The notes beneath the pieces were generated by a model that was given only the letters and a program-made list of their open reading frames with translations, was not told the DNA's origin and did no database searches. A program made the translations under genes and the position numbers. DNA of 64,000 nucleotides from Amblyomma americanum (taxonomy: Eukaryota; Arthropoda; Arachnida; Ixodida; Ixodidae): contig NC_135498.1 in NCBI RefSeq assembly GCF_052857255.1, forward strand, positions 86,252,639 to 86,316,638. Direction: 5' to 3'. Position 1 is the stretch's first letter; each line of letters begins with the position of its first letter. Of this stretch, positions 32,691 to 45,276 are shown one piece after another.

Positions 32691-32979
32691 AATGTACCTC
32701 AATAATAGTAGTCTTCGGCGGATGTAAGGTATGTGTCCATCGTTTTTTAAATTTAATTATTTTTCCCCTTCAAATCACTCTTGTTAGCGCCGTGCGTTCT
32801 TCCTTCTTCTGTGTATGATATGACGTTATTAAGAGTATATAATCATGTTTCTTTTGAGAATAAAGAGCTGTTAGAAAGCGCTTCTTCCTGTGTGTTCTTC
32901 CCTTTCCGTATTATGATAGCGCTCCCTAATACCTTCAAGAACGCGTTTCCAGCTAGCCCCAGTAGTAGTTCCTCTGACT

Positions 32980-33250
32980 CGAATTACAAAGTGAGTCTTT
33001 CGCCCCTTAGTTTCACTGGCCGTTCCTTCTTCATTTTTGTCCCGCGTGACACGGCGCATGCGCACGGCTGTCTCAGCTGTTGCGCGCCGCGAAGCAGGCA
33101 GCAACAGCTTCTCCTCATCACATGAGGAACCCACGCGACCAACGGCCGCACCACGTGTACAGCCCATGTGACCAATGGCGCCGCCACGGAGCTCAAGTGG
33201 TGCCACGCTGTAGGGTCGAACAGGTAGCGTAGTGTAGCTATCGCTACAAA
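32980..33250. promoter_or_regulatory. CpG-rich promoter-like segment
   Basis: GC-rich, with GCGCATGCGCA (33054-33064), a match to the NRF1 consensus, and several CCAAT/ATTGG motifs (CCAACGG, ACCAATGG). There is no attached gene I can define on either strand; it may equally be part of a GC-rich repeat. Confidence 0.3.
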
Positions 33251-36200
33251 AGGGGAGGAAATGATGCGGCCGACATTTCGATATTTAGTTAAGTTCTTTT
33301 GCGAGATGACATGAAAGACCGACTTATATAAACCCCAGTTTTTCCAGATATTTAACTCTGATCTGCAAGAAAATGAGAATCAAAAAATAAAATCTGGCCG
33401 CTACATTTACTCTATTCACTAAACAAGAACACGCGGTCACAAACCACATTAAATTCTAACTGTATTTAGACACGGTGTAGCAGCTGAAAGTTTCCATGTA
33501 ATTCCTACATACAATGTCAGTGCTGAACTGTCTTAACGATCGTAGGTGCATGTCTGAATCTTACCTACGATACACGCGGCGCTTCCACAGGTACAAACTG
33601 GCCACCTGGTCTTAGCTAACTCTCGTCGTTATGCTGTAATCGTCATAAGAGATATCGCTAAACCGCACTGCACCTCAATTAATGTATTACCTCCCAAAGC
33701 ATAAATGTAGCGTTTCTTGCCAGCAAACACTGCATTTTACCCTGCATGCCTCTTAACTTCACAATTGGGGAATCTTTGACGCGTTTTAACTGCCCATGCG
33801 ATGCCAACACTATACGCACTATATCAAGGAAGAAGTCCCTGTTGTTTGGTGCAAAGAGGCGGTCTGTACACTTTCATCAGCGACTACACTCCGAAGCAAC
33901 ACAAGAACGCAGCGGCTTATGCCCGTGAAAGGACCACCTTCCAGCCAATGGCGCCGGCCGTTTCTCATGACCCTGCAGCATGCAAATGCACGGAGTGGCG
34001 CCACAGTCAAGAAAAGGATCTAGCCTTTTCCTCAGAAAGAAAGTATCACCCCCTTTCATAAACCACTCCTTTTGTCACACTAGCAGTGTCAGGAAAATTG
34101 GCCCGCGCCGTTCGGCTGGAAGGTGTCCTTTGACATGGAAAATCCAGTGCGTTTTCGAGCTGTGCCTACTATTGTTGGGGGTTCCATTCTTAAGGTTATA
34201 CATTTTTTTCGATCTAGAAAACCATAAAACACGGCAGCTGTTTTAACTTTAGGTTATTTGGGCTAGAAACATCAGTACAAAATGCTCATACTTCTTATTA
34301 CATAACGCAGGAAAACTTTTAGTCAGTGTATGCGTAGTCGCTTTGAAAAGAGTCGCTAGTGTCTATATGCTCCTAAAATTCAGCTAATTTCTCTATCCTA
34401 TGCTAGTTCTCAGATATTAGCCTCCAAATTACCACACTAATCCGCATAATATTTGCACTCATCTTTCTTGTACATCCCCAACTTACACCCCATGTGCGCC
34501 GCCACTTTCAAGCACTACATAAATCAGTGGGATGTTTTAAACGCACAATTATTAGAAAATTATTTTCCCTAGTACGTTCGCACAAAGCGTATATAGTTAG
34601 CATGACGTACTATGCAAGATATCACCTATAAAGAACTTCTTGCAATGACAACAAAGCAATATCGCCGTGTATAGCAAATCAATGAAATGTGGCCAATATT
34701 TGATTCCCGCTGCAGTTTTGGTTGCTCGGCACCGCTCTCGTCGTGGTGAAAGTCGTGCAAACTATAAACCCTTGTCCAGATTTTGTGCCCCAGGTGAGTG
34801 CATATAGTTATTCAATTCTTCAAGCGAAATGAATTTCGGTCTTCATGACGTCGCAGTTTCCAACCGTAAATATCGAAACATTCTGCAAGGGGTGCGAAAG
34901 AACATCGCAGAACAAGGCAGCGTGCTTCAAAAGAGCGCACCAAAAGAGAGCAGCGAGAAAACAGCACAAGCAAAACAACAGCATCGGGGAAAAACACCAC
35001 AGGTAAAATGTAAAAGTTGCGCAGTGATGGGTGCATCCTTATGTTATGAACTTCTAAGTGCACACGCAGACATTAACAACTATTCAACAGTAGGCTGGCT
35101 TTGATGTCGGTGTAAATGTGACATATACATTAGGAAAAGAGCGAGAGCGCGTCGTTGGTGCATTCCCATTGCTACAATTAATGTTCGGATGTTCCAGTTG
35201 TGGACAAAAGTAATAGATATATAACACGTTGGGCTACGGGCGCCATCTTTGGCTGTAGTACTCAGCCAAGAAAAGCTCCTTTGTCACGGTACCGTGGTAA
35301 ATCAACTAACATAAGGTGCTCTCGAAAACAACGGAGTTGTCTTGGCATTGAAGGCGATATCATCTGCAATGTTACACCGTTCACTTTTGTTCGCTTCTTA
35401 TGTTATATGAGAACTGGTCTTCATGCTGACCTTTCTTTATTGTATGTTTTCAACATAAGCGCATGTGGCTGCATGATGGACTTCAGGAGAAGCTTGTGCG
35501 ATTTGGTGAAACCCCCGGCTGATAGATCGTCACTTACGGGTATGTCGGCCTGCACAACACGCATTTATCATGACGTCTTGGGAAAAAAAAAAGAACTTCA
35601 AACTTCAAAAAACTTTAAAATCGTTCATATCTACCTTAAAGCACCCAGAAACTGTAAAAGAATGGCCGACTTCATTCGCCAACTTTGGAAAGCTCTGAAA
35701 ATTGTTTATCAAAGTTGATTTTTCGCATGGTGCTCCAAAGCGCCTATTGTCATCCCAGTGTCAATTGCTGCTTCCCAGATGTCCCGCTTCGTTTGGCCCA
35801 TCTTGAAACGCCCCGAGTACGGAAGCCCCTTACACGACTGCCTGGTTTCAGATGCCATCTACCGAATGCCCAAGCGAATTGGAGGTGACCCTTCAAGGCG
35901 GAGGCGGTAGGGTGAGGAGGGAGATCATATATTCAGCAATTAATTTTAGGGTATTTATTTGCCGACCAAAATGGTTTCGAATAATTTTACAATAAAAATT
36001 TCTTACAGCATCCATGGATTTGGCAGTTTTTCCAAGGTTCGCTGGCTGACCACTTGAGCAAGTTGTTTTTTTTTCGTTCTCGTTGCGTGCAGTGATCTGC
36101 ACGCAAAACTGGTCTGACGCCTCCTTGAGGCCGATTTACTCGACGGACCGTTTGCCCGTGGAAGAACCCCGCTCTCGTTCGATGAGGGTTATGCTTGGCC

Positions 36201-36894
36201 TCCGTCGGGAGAAAGAGGGCAGCATGTCTTATCCGCCACTACTAGGACCATCGTCTTTACATGGGGCTAAACGAATAAGGCGCATCCACTGTCCATCCGC
36301 ATGCACGCTTACCGACATTGTTGGCTACTAGGCGACAACTAGGTGGATCGGAAGTGGGAGGTCATGTGGAGCCTGATACGCGGCCCAAAGTTCAGTCGTG
36401 TGAATCAGTCTTAAGGGCATGCTTTCAGGCGATGTGTTCTCGGCGTCTTTGTGGGACGGAGGGCCCTCCTGCCGTATACCACTCTTCGGTATAGGTCATC
36501 CAGCACTGTTCTTATGAGAGAGACCCCGATGATGGCCGCGGGCCTTCCACCCACTTAATGGCTTAGGGAAAAAAGAAAGAACTAGAGAAGGAGCACATAA
36601 TATCCTAAGCAGGGGCAATACACGGCGTACTGAACAGCGGTACCAAAAAGTCTAAACTATTTTGCATCTTTTAAAAAGACGAGCAGAACAATGTAAAAAT
36701 AAAATGAACACATTAGAATTGGAGATCAACACAAATAAATCCAGAAAGATAGGTATGGTATACTATAAACTATAAAACAGAAGATAATTATCAATACACC
36801 GAAAGAAAATGAGAGTAGGCGTCCCTCATTTTAAAAATGAAACAAAAAATCATACTGCGAAGCGCTAGCACTGTATTCAGGCTCCACTGTCTCT

Positions 36895-36895
<1 letters not shown>
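33251..36895. other. Non-coding stretch
   Basis: No gene is supported. The frame 35200-35718 (172 codons, GTG start) has no recognisable motif. At 34829-34999 an open frame ending CACCAG|GTAAAA, and just upstream CCCCAG|GTGAGT (34791), could be exon ends, but nothing supports a product. A segment at 34095-34145 (GGCTGGAAGG-GTCCTTTG) resembles 38430-38475. Confidence 0.35.
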
Positions 36896-36981
<86 letters not shown>

Positions 36982-37009
36982 GCGTGTGCGTGTGCGTGTG
37001 CGTGTGCGT

Positions 37010-37099
<90 letters not shown>
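36896..37099 (+). repeat. Compound TG microsatellite with a TGTGCG core
   Basis: 204 bp: about 81 bp of TG repeats, then eight TGTGCG hexamers with CG at 36977, 36983, 36989 and every 6 bp to 37019, then about 79 bp of TG repeats. Alternating purine-pyrimidine throughout. Frames inside it (Cys-Val or His-Thr repeats) are not genes. Confidence 0.97.
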
Positions 37100-37100
<1 letters not shown>

Positions 37101-37689
37101 GGGGATCAATATTCGTGGAAAGAAAGGAATGTAGAAGCACGTCGTATGGCTTCCGAGTGTGCCCGCACGAGGTGATGCTATACATTATGGAAATTATTTC
37201 TGGTTTGTCTGGCGGAAAGTTTCCGTCCATCGCTGAGCCCGCCCAGGGGCTGCGATCCGGTTCGTCTGCTTAGAAGCGATTCCTTGAAACCAGCTAATGC
37301 TAAAACGTTACGTACCGGTCTCAACACTAAAGAACATAATTAAAATTTTAGTACAGTAGGACTCAATGCTTTCACAATAGTCACACATTGTTTCTTAATG
37401 TCCGCGGTCTTTTCCAGCTGCTTTCCTGGTATTGATATACCTCAAAATTATACGTCAAAATATATGCTCAGAGGGACGGAAAGGGCGCTTGCTTGTTTAA
37501 CACGCAAGTGAACCTTTCCAGTAACCAGAGACAACGCGGCGAGGAAAATATAAAAACATGTCTCCACCAATTTATGTAGTTAGTGGCACGACGCTATGCG
37601 GCCCTCAGCTTCGTGCTACGGAACGAATAGAGACCACCACAGACTGGCAGTACCTGGCACTTGCGAATTTTAGAGTGTTAGCTGTATTG

Positions 37690-38274
37690 ACCGTGGTACA
37701 ACTTCGGAAAACGCCCCATACCGGTACTTTGACCTTAAAGACCAGCCAAGGTCAAAGGGCAGACTTAGTGTATTTTGCTGTTGTCTAGCTATGTGTCTGA
37801 GCAAAGTATGAGTTTCGACGATTGGATAATTATGCATTTATCTCAATTGATTACTGGCCCGAAAAAATTAGCCCTACTTTTTAATTATAATAAAAAAAAA
37901 CTTTGCGCACCATCTGCGCGAAAAATAGGCTAACAATAACTACAAAATAGTGCCTCAGAACACCGTATGTGCCTGGCTGACGCAATATTTGTGACAGCGC
38001 AGCCTCTGCTAGGAGGCGCCTGAAGCAGCAGATCAGTGCTGCCAGCTTTAACTTCGAAGCGAGATGCAGTGTGATGACGAATGTTGCCGCTCGATAAGGA
38101 GTGCTGCAATAAAAAACTATAAAAACATTCGTCACATTGTAATTTTTTTCAGTTGTGAACGGAGCCCTCTCGGTTTCGATGTAGCTAAGGTTCTAAAATG
38201 AAGCGCTCGGGCGCATTTGCTAAGGCGAGCAGTAGGGGTTCATTGAACAGAAAAGGAAGGGCATCGGTAGTTAC
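37690..38274 (-). repeat. Unclassified dispersed repeat, copy 2 (inverted)
   Basis: Reverse-complement partner of 14869-15485, about 80 percent similar by eye, with shared blocks in the same order. No coding potential is conserved between the copies. Confidence 0.75.
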
Positions 38275-40829
38275 TTGCGATTCACTGATGGAGGTAAATA
38301 ACACGTTACAGTGGCCCATGGAATAGTATAGTCCCTTCCCTTCATAATAGGGGATATTCCCGTCTCTGCATTGTCGTGCCGCTCTCGGCATTGTCACACT
38401 GTACTAATCACGAGAATCGCCAGACACCATTAGCTGGAAGGGGGTCCTTTGGCACGGAAAAGTCCCGACTATAGTTGTATCCGACTATAGTAAGCGTGCC
38501 AGTTAAGAAGAAGTGTAACTTTAAAACGCTTGTAATTTGGTTACCTTTTCTGCATAGATCATTGGATAAAAGCCCGTTGTACAATATAATGGGAAGGGAT
38601 TGTTTCTTTTTGGCCGCTTTTTCTAATAATCAAACAACCTGAAAGGAACTTTTGTTTTCTCGCATTCAATGCTATCTCAAAATCTGACTTATTTGCACAA
38701 AAGCTTAAAAAATAACCATGTCCGTGGGTGAATCGTAAGAATAATTCTTTATTGCAAATCTACTCCTCCTTGGGGGACCAACACTGTTCGCATTTCGAGT
38801 TATTGATCAGTTCGCTCTAAAAGTACCATACGCGAGTGGTCCCGAGTTGCCCCAGTGAGTCAGTTGTGTCGAATTCAAAGCCCGGATTAGAATTAATTTT
38901 CTTAAGTACGAAGATCCTGTGAAAGCTGCGCAGTGGGTGAATGCTACTGAGTAATTATTCCTCTATTACATATCCACTCCACCATGGGGGATTCTCCTAA
39001 AACTTGGAACCTATCATAAGTATTTCCTGAATTGTCCTTTTAAGCGATTGTCTAGATATTTTAACCGAATTCCAAAATGTGGCCCTCAGTGCAAACTATA
39101 AGTTGTCTTTCATTTTCGTGCACAGTTGGAGATATAAAGGTGAATGTATAAATATTTTATTTTTTTGAAAAGACCGGGCTGCTTAATATCAAATGCGTTG
39201 ACATTACTCGCAAGGTACTTTGCCTTTCGCTCTCTGGTTTACGCTGACGTCGCTGCCAAAGAAAGTATGTTCTTCATCATCCTCTTCCGGAGTACTGATG
39301 GTGAAGGTTTTGCAAGTTGTTTCTTCAAGCTGTTGAAGTAGAACAACAAAATACATCAGTTGAGCATTTGAAACAGGGTGTCCGACTAGAAAACACAACA
39401 TGGCTGCCGAGTGCATTAACCTCCTTTTTTCTACTTATGGAAGATATGCCCTATGTTTTGCTCTCTGCTGTGTAATTTCTGCGTCCTGTGAAATGATCTA
39501 AGGGCGCAGCATGAAATAAAGGTATAGATGGCTACTTTTCGCACAAGGATATTGAGCGATCGAACACCCCGGCCAATGCCGCACTAATATCCGTATACCA
39601 TTGTTGAGCAACGGAGATTACTGTTTCGCGTCAACCAACCATGTTTCATTTGAAACCTTGAACACTTGAACATTGTTTGATCATTAGGACCATCAAGTAG
39701 CAAAAGCTACGCCCGCTTAGTGCCTTTAGATCTTCCCCTCCCCTTTACCCCAGCCTTTCTCTATGCCTTGTGGAAGTACAACCCTGCTGGTGAAGATTCT
39801 TCCGAAATGTGATGCGTTGTTGACTCTGAAGTTTGGCTTGCATGTACGGCTTTCAGATTCAACACTTAAAGATATTTCTCGCGACAAAAGTTATTTAACA
39901 CACTTATATAAGGTATGTAAGATACCGAATAGGTGAAATACGGAACATTTGTATCTTCATCATTTTTTGGCCTCGTCAGCAAAAATGTAGTGCTATTATT
40001 TAGAGAGGCCGCTCATAAGGACGGAAGCCATACGAGTATGCTTGCGATCACGTGCATTTCCACGCATTTTGTGCAGAGTTAGGAGCAATGTGTGTTTAGT
40101 CCACTTGCATGAGACTCGTTCCTATTTTATTTCTCTATAATATGGCGGGATAAATTATGTTTGACGAAAAACCAGGAGTGAAACTCATTCTTTTTCGGAG
40201 ATGCAGAGAGTCGCTATTTGCTAACGAGTAAAGCAGTTATAACAAGTGGTTGCTAATCATGCCTCAAAAACACTCACTGGCAAAATATGTGCAGTCTGAC
40301 AATTCACATCGCTTGATAGATTTAGTGAGGTACGAAATAAGATAACTACTCCCAACGAGGAGTGCTCTGCCCGTCTTCTGTTATCTTATATCGTCCCCCG
40401 CCCTCTATTCAGTGAATACTGGAAGGCTGTTGCTACTGGCAGGCTTCTAAAATGGGAATCATATATTCTGCGCTACTAGAAGAAAGAATTTTTTTCTATC
40501 AAGAGAGAAACGATCCTCAGTACCGGCGCCGTATACACACCGCTAGTGTCACAAAGCGACACAATCTGCGCTATTATGGATTCACGAATTCGCCACACAG
40601 TTCAAGTCTTGACATTCTGAAGGAAATTTTGGTCATTGAAACTTTACCAGGCTGCGATTGGTGCTGGTTAGTTGTCCATAATTCTTACCGTGCACTAATG
40701 ATAAGACACTTTATACAGAAAGGGCACCCGCAACCTCTCATGTGTGTGCTTTCTGTTTCAGAAGTCGGGTTTCATAATTGCGCGGTGAGAAAGAGTTAAA
40801 AACTTACCTGACGTTTGTGACGGAGAAAT
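38275..40829. other. Non-coding stretch with one exon-like segment
   Basis: Mostly AT-rich sequence without a supported gene. One minus-strand segment at about 39204-39336 has a good acceptor (TTGTTCTACTTCAACAG) followed by an acidic reading frame (TPEEDDEEHTFFGSDV) and a stop; it might be a terminal exon, but I cannot link it to a gene. Confidence 0.3.
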
Positions 40830-41114
40830 TCATTTCTCTTCCAAACGTTTAGAAATGGGGTACTGCTGAGATACAAATTTTTTCTTGATGTCTTGGCGCC
40901 TCCTGTGTAAGATAGGCGAAACACGAGCCTCTTCTTCAAAAATTTTGTGCGTTATGAAGTGATGAATGTAAATGTAAGCTTCAGAAGTGCGGGCCGTCAA
41001 AGTTGAACAAAATGTGCAGTGTACCGTAGAGATGTTTCCTAGACACCGACATATTAAGTATTCGGCTTCGGGATAACTGCGTGATCTCAACAGAGGTTTG
41101 AAACTCAGTAACAA
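40830..41114 (-). CDS. Unrecognised reading frame with Cys/His pattern
   Basis: An open minus frame with VHCTFCSTLTARTSEAY followed by IHHFITHK, giving C-x2-C and a H-x4-H pair as in some zinc-binding folds, and a basic end (HRRRQDIKKKF). An AG acceptor (ATCACGCAG) precedes SRSYPEAEYL. No homologue is recognised, and no upstream exon or promoter can be pointed to. It may be a chance frame. Confidence 0.2.
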   Translation of the reverse strand: MLLSFKPLLRSRSYPEAEYLICRCLGNISTVHCTFCSTLTARTSEAYIYIHHFITHKIFEEEARVSPILHRRRQDIKKKFVSQQYPISKRLEEK

Positions 41115-42440
41115 ACTACATTAGCTGCACTAAAGGTAGTCTCTACAGGAGCTGACAAATGTCCTGATGCAACTTGGGCTCAAAATCTGCCACTTCCCTG
41201 CATAACTAAACGGGAGAATTTTGTAAGCGTGTATTTCCTCACAGTGAACAGCCAGGTAGTCGCCTTTGAATGATTATTTTTCCTTCGGGACGCGGCATGA
41301 CAGTGTGAGCATGGTTAGCATGCATCGCGCGATCAAGTATTACATGCCAGACGTTTCCGACGGCACCTAGTCAGTTGCAGAAATTTGCTTCCCAAGGCTC
41401 AATAGCAAGGCTAGAATGATCACTAAAAATGTACATGTCAAAAAGCCTACCAAAAGCAAAAATCCGCACTTTAAAATGCCTTCCATCGTTCAAGATTTGA
41501 GCGTTGCACTCTGTAAAACGAACGAAAACTGGATTTTTCCAATGGTAACAGGAAATGGAACCGAACATTTCGGCATCCTGTTTGAGGTGAAAACTGATGC
41601 CCAATCTTTTAATTAAAAAAAACAATTTTCTGCTTAAACATTGGGTGCCAGAATAGTGCATGTGATAGGTGATCACCATGAATAAAACACACCAGGTTCT
41701 GAAAGGTGAAATTATCGTCAGAACGCTCAGTAACAATGCCGACCTCTTTAAAAAAATTTCAAAGATGAAGACTTTTTCATTACAGCAGCAACTTCAGTCA
41801 GCAATGTGTTATCTCATGGGGCTTTGCTTTTCTCTTCAGAGAGCGGTTTTTCGTATCTTTTTTTCCACTACTCATTTTATAAGAAACATTTTCGCAGTGA
41901 AAGGATTCTTTGCTGTCTCAAAAAGTTAATCTAGCTGGCAACACATTTTCCACTAATCTTTTGAGGTTCTGTGCATTTTTACGTATTACATCTTGGGTAC
42001 GCAGAATGATGCTTAATTGTGACTTGCTTCCTGCTCCTTGATTGCAAGCATTGGTGGGCTCTTTTGATTCACAGTAAGGCAAAAAAAAGGAGAACTGTAA
42101 GGCACTTGCCGGTTATAAAACTCAACAGATTGCTCAGCAAGATAGTGAGCACAGCACCAAGAAAGCAGATCCAAAAGAAAGACAGCTTGTAGAGCGGGAA
42201 CATGTTTGATCTGCGCAAAGTAGAGCAAGACAAAAGTTAGAGCATATTCACCTAACGTATTCACGGGCGCGGATTTATATAATTCCCACTCATTCCATCG
42301 GTACATCGGCAAGCACTGTTTAAACCTCTGAAATTAGCCATACCATTTTTTCTGTGAGACTTGAAAAGAAAAATGTTGTTGTGACATGTCCGAAAAGACG
42401 ATATAGAGATACAGTTTTTGTCCCACGCTCTTTAACAGGT
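41115..42440. other. Non-coding stretch
   Basis: No supported gene. The frame 42013-42312 (minus) has a hydrophobic segment (ALTFVLLYFAQIK) but no recognisable family. Confidence 0.3.
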
Positions 42441-42444
42441 GGCG

Positions 42445-42940
42445 GGAAATATTACTCGAGGGGGGCTACACAGAGACCCTACAACTATATAGGGGAATCA
42501 GAAAGAGATATCCATCACCACACAAAGCACTAAATAGGGAAGAGGCTGTAGGATGGCGTAGGCTACAGACGAACACCTTCCCTAACCTACACACATACAA
42601 CAAGATATCACCAACGCAATTCAGACCAGACTGCCCCTGGTGCGGCAGTACGCCCACACTCTATCACATCACCTGGGAATGCAAGAGAAACATAGCATTC
42701 CACAATCAACAAACACCGAGTGTGGAGCAATGGGAGAGCTGTCTCTTCAGCAGCGAGCTTGAGGTCCAGAGGGCCTTGGTAAAGCACGCAACTGAAGCGG
42801 CACAACTCAGTGGAGCCCTGGACTGAGCGCCCACTCTTGCTTGAAGACTCAAGTCGCCAGCACCCAAGCAAGACGACCAGGAAGTCTTCATCCCCGCGAA
42901 CCTCTTGGAAAGAAATAAAAGTTTTCTCTCTCTCTCTACC
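42445..42940 (+). mobile_element. 3' end of an I/R1-like LINE
   Basis: The plus frame encodes the end of ORF2: EEAVGWRRLQTNTFPNLHTY, then CPWCGSTPTLYHITWEC (C-x2-C-x7-H-x4-C knuckle), EVQRALVKHATEAAQ, and a stop near 42826. It is followed by a short 3' UTR with AATAAA and a TC-rich tail. The CCHC after the RT or RNase H region is typical of I, R1 and related clades. The rest of the element is absent. Confidence 0.75.
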
Positions 42941-43158
42941 AGTTACGCGTTGGAAGCGAGCTTGCGGGAAGCATTTTTTTCTACCAGAGTAGCTTTTCAC
43001 AATTTCTTCACAAATCTCAAAAGTGAAGAAAATGCTCTGATATTTTTTTTTGTAAAAAGAATTACAGATTCAAAATTTTTCCCGTGCTATGATCTACAGT
43101 GGTTAACGCTGCCTAACGACGGTTTATCCTGACACGGGCAAGGAAAGGTGAATCATTT

Positions 43159-43291
43159 TACACTCTAAACATGAAGGAGTAAAATGGGAGTAAGCTGTCC
43201 TCTAGCTCACTGCCGTTCATCAAAGGTGTGCGCTAGGGGACAGTTTACACCCTTTCTATTCCCATACCGGCGTATTAGTGTTTAGAGTGTA
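43159..43291. mobile_element. MITE with TACACTCTAAAC terminal repeats
   Basis: 133 bp with perfect 12-bp terminal inverted repeats (TACACTCTAAAC / GTTTAGAGTGTA); the outermost TA may be the target duplication, which would suit a Tc1/mariner-type element. The interior is itself fold-back (TAAGCTGTCCTCTAGC / GCGCTAGGGGACAGTTTA). Confidence 0.8.
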
Positions 43292-45005
43292 GGTAGCAGT
43301 TGATAGACCGCTCGAAGTGCTACAAATGGGCTGACAGACGATTAGAGAAGTGCAGGGGGCGCATGTCCCGCATGCTTGGGCAGAAAATAACACCGCAGTG
43401 CAGTGTCCCCAATACAATCTCTTTAGTGCAGCAAAAGCTGGACACAAATCGCTTTGTAACTGCGCCAGATATAATTTTCGGAAATGTTGGTTTTAACGAT
43501 TACTATTTTCTAGATTTTCTTGCTCAAACAGGGCGCAAACCTTTGGGACGGTGGTGAGAGGGTAAAAGCAGAAGTGTTGGTGCTATTATGTGGACAGCGG
43601 TCCAGGGTTCCATAAAGTACTGGCGACGGCGCAAAGCCCGAGAGGCTCCTGCCAAGCGCGTGCCACATTTGGAGCCCACACACCAGCAAGCCAGCCCAGG
43701 CCGCACCCTGCGGTATAAACAGCTGTATACGGAAAGGGCCCATCGAAGTTGCAGTCTGTGAGAACTTCAGTTTAACACTCTTTCCACCAATTCTCCAATA
43801 ACCGCGGGAATAACCGAGGGCTCACAGCTCCTTGCAGTGAAATTTGTACCAATAATCATCAGAGATCAATGAAATAATCAATAATCATCAGAGATCAATG
43901 AAATAATCAATAATCATCAGAGATCAATGAATACTGTATTCGAGGTAAACAAAAGAGAACAACGCGGGTGAAATGTGAGAAGTGATATTAGGCGTCATAG
44001 GAGATATACAAAGCAGCAGGATAAAGAGAAGCTGAAAACAAACTACAATTATGCTATCTAGCCTCATTTGGCTAATCAAAGAGCGAAGCGCCGAATACAT
44101 TTTGGATTTATAAAAATAGATGCGCTGGCAGGACTTATTGCAGCTTGCATTTCTATAAAAAAGCATTAATAATTAACTTGTGTGCCACTGGCCGTGTGTC
44201 TGAAACTTTTACGCGATTTAGGTGAGTGCAATGCGCAGAAAAAAAGGTTCTGTGGGGACAAAATACTGCCGCCCTTTTTCCAGCTAAATTTATGGTGCTC
44301 CTGTGGCGCTGCAATGTATGTGAAGCGTCATCTGTGGCGCACACATTCCGTCCCTTTTTCCAAACTCAGTCTGTTTGCTGCCAACTCTTGCACTCTGGGC
44401 ACGCAAGTCCTTGCGACAGGAAGTGTTGTACGCACAAACAAGGAGCTTGCAAACAGCTGGGACAGGAGCCTCGGCTGTGTTTCAAGCTTGAAAGAAAAGA
44501 AATATTTCTTAAACCGTGGGCGCTAACTTTTATCTGATGCAGTCCGTGGTATGAACGCTTTGTGCACCATGGGCTCTGCGACGGTCACACAGGTAAAGAA
44601 TGGCATGAGGACTAGTGTTTGGCCGTTGGCGAAAATTATTCAAGGCACACTAGAGTGCTTTCATAAAGTTAAAAAAAACGGCGCCAACTTCTCATTTAAC
44701 TTCGATGCCGTTCTACGGCGACCACCGCTAATGCCCAACTTCAGTCCTAGTGTAACTGAGGCCTGTTGTAACTGCCGTTTTAGGCTGCCTCTACTGACCC
44801 AACCAGATCAGCTCCAATACATGGGACGCCGATTCGACAGGCAACACGAGCAAAGAGCAAGAGAAGACAAAAACGAAGAAAGGCAACAGTTAAAAGGAGA
44901 AAGAAAAGGGGAGAAAAACTGACAGACAATTGCGTTATACGGCAATGAGAAATTTGAGCTCAGCTCTTCGCGGCTGGCAGGAGACGTGTTAGGCTGCTAG
45001 CCACC
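43292..45005. other. Non-coding stretch
   Basis: Apart from the minisatellite I see no supported feature. Frames at 44182-44526 and 44551-44922 (plus) show no known motifs. Confidence 0.3.
43850..43932 (+). repeat. 29-bp minisatellite, 2.9 copies
   Basis: CAATAATCATCAGAGATCAA... starts at 43850, 43879 and 43908 with no visible differences until the third copy ends at 43932. Confidence 0.95.
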
Positions 45006-45124
45006 CTATGGGATCTTTGCGCGGTATCCACCTTCTAGGAGCTGTTTCACTCTGCTACTGGGACAACCGGTTGCACCGAACACCACAATGAGAAAGCCAA
45101 GAACGGTTACATAGGAGCAGCGCT
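45006..45124 (-). CDS. Candidate last exon of the SLC5 transporter gene
   Basis: After an acceptor (TCTTTTTAG, 45125-45127) the minus frame reads RCSYVTVLGFLIVVFGATGC and runs to a TAG at 45006-45008. SY-x-TVLGFLIVV resembles the last transmembrane helix of SLC5 transporters, and the position downstream of the exons at 50.6-52.5 kb on the same strand is as expected. The tail after the helix does not look typical, and at least one exon between is missing, so the link is tentative. Confidence 0.35.
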
Positions 45125-45263
45125 CTAAAAAGATGATGGAAAGTAAATGCATGAACGCATGTACGAAGAAATGCACTGTCGGGGACAAAAACTCTCCAGG
45201 ATGCAGAAAAAGTGACTTAGTTCCATAGGTGTCATGCCTGCCAACGAACATCTGCTTTCACTG

Positions 45264-45276
45264 CACCACATTGGAG
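45264..45276 (+). repeat. Target-site duplication, left side of the PLE dimer
   Basis: CACCACATTGGAG; the identical sequence lies at 47499-47511 on the other side. Confidence 0.85.

Noticed and set aside
32871..33206. Arg-rich minus-strand frame in the CpG-rich segment
   Set aside because: Composition bias of GC-rich DNA explains it; overlapping frames on both strands are equally open.
35200..35718. 172-codon plus-strand frame
   Set aside because: GTG start, no motif, no splice or promoter support; consistent with chance.
36831..37273. Several open frames of Cys-Val or His-Thr repeats
   Set aside because: They are translations of the TG microsatellite.
43850..43932. CRISPR-like array
   Set aside because: Direct 29-bp tandem units without spacers, in a eukaryotic genome; a minisatellite.
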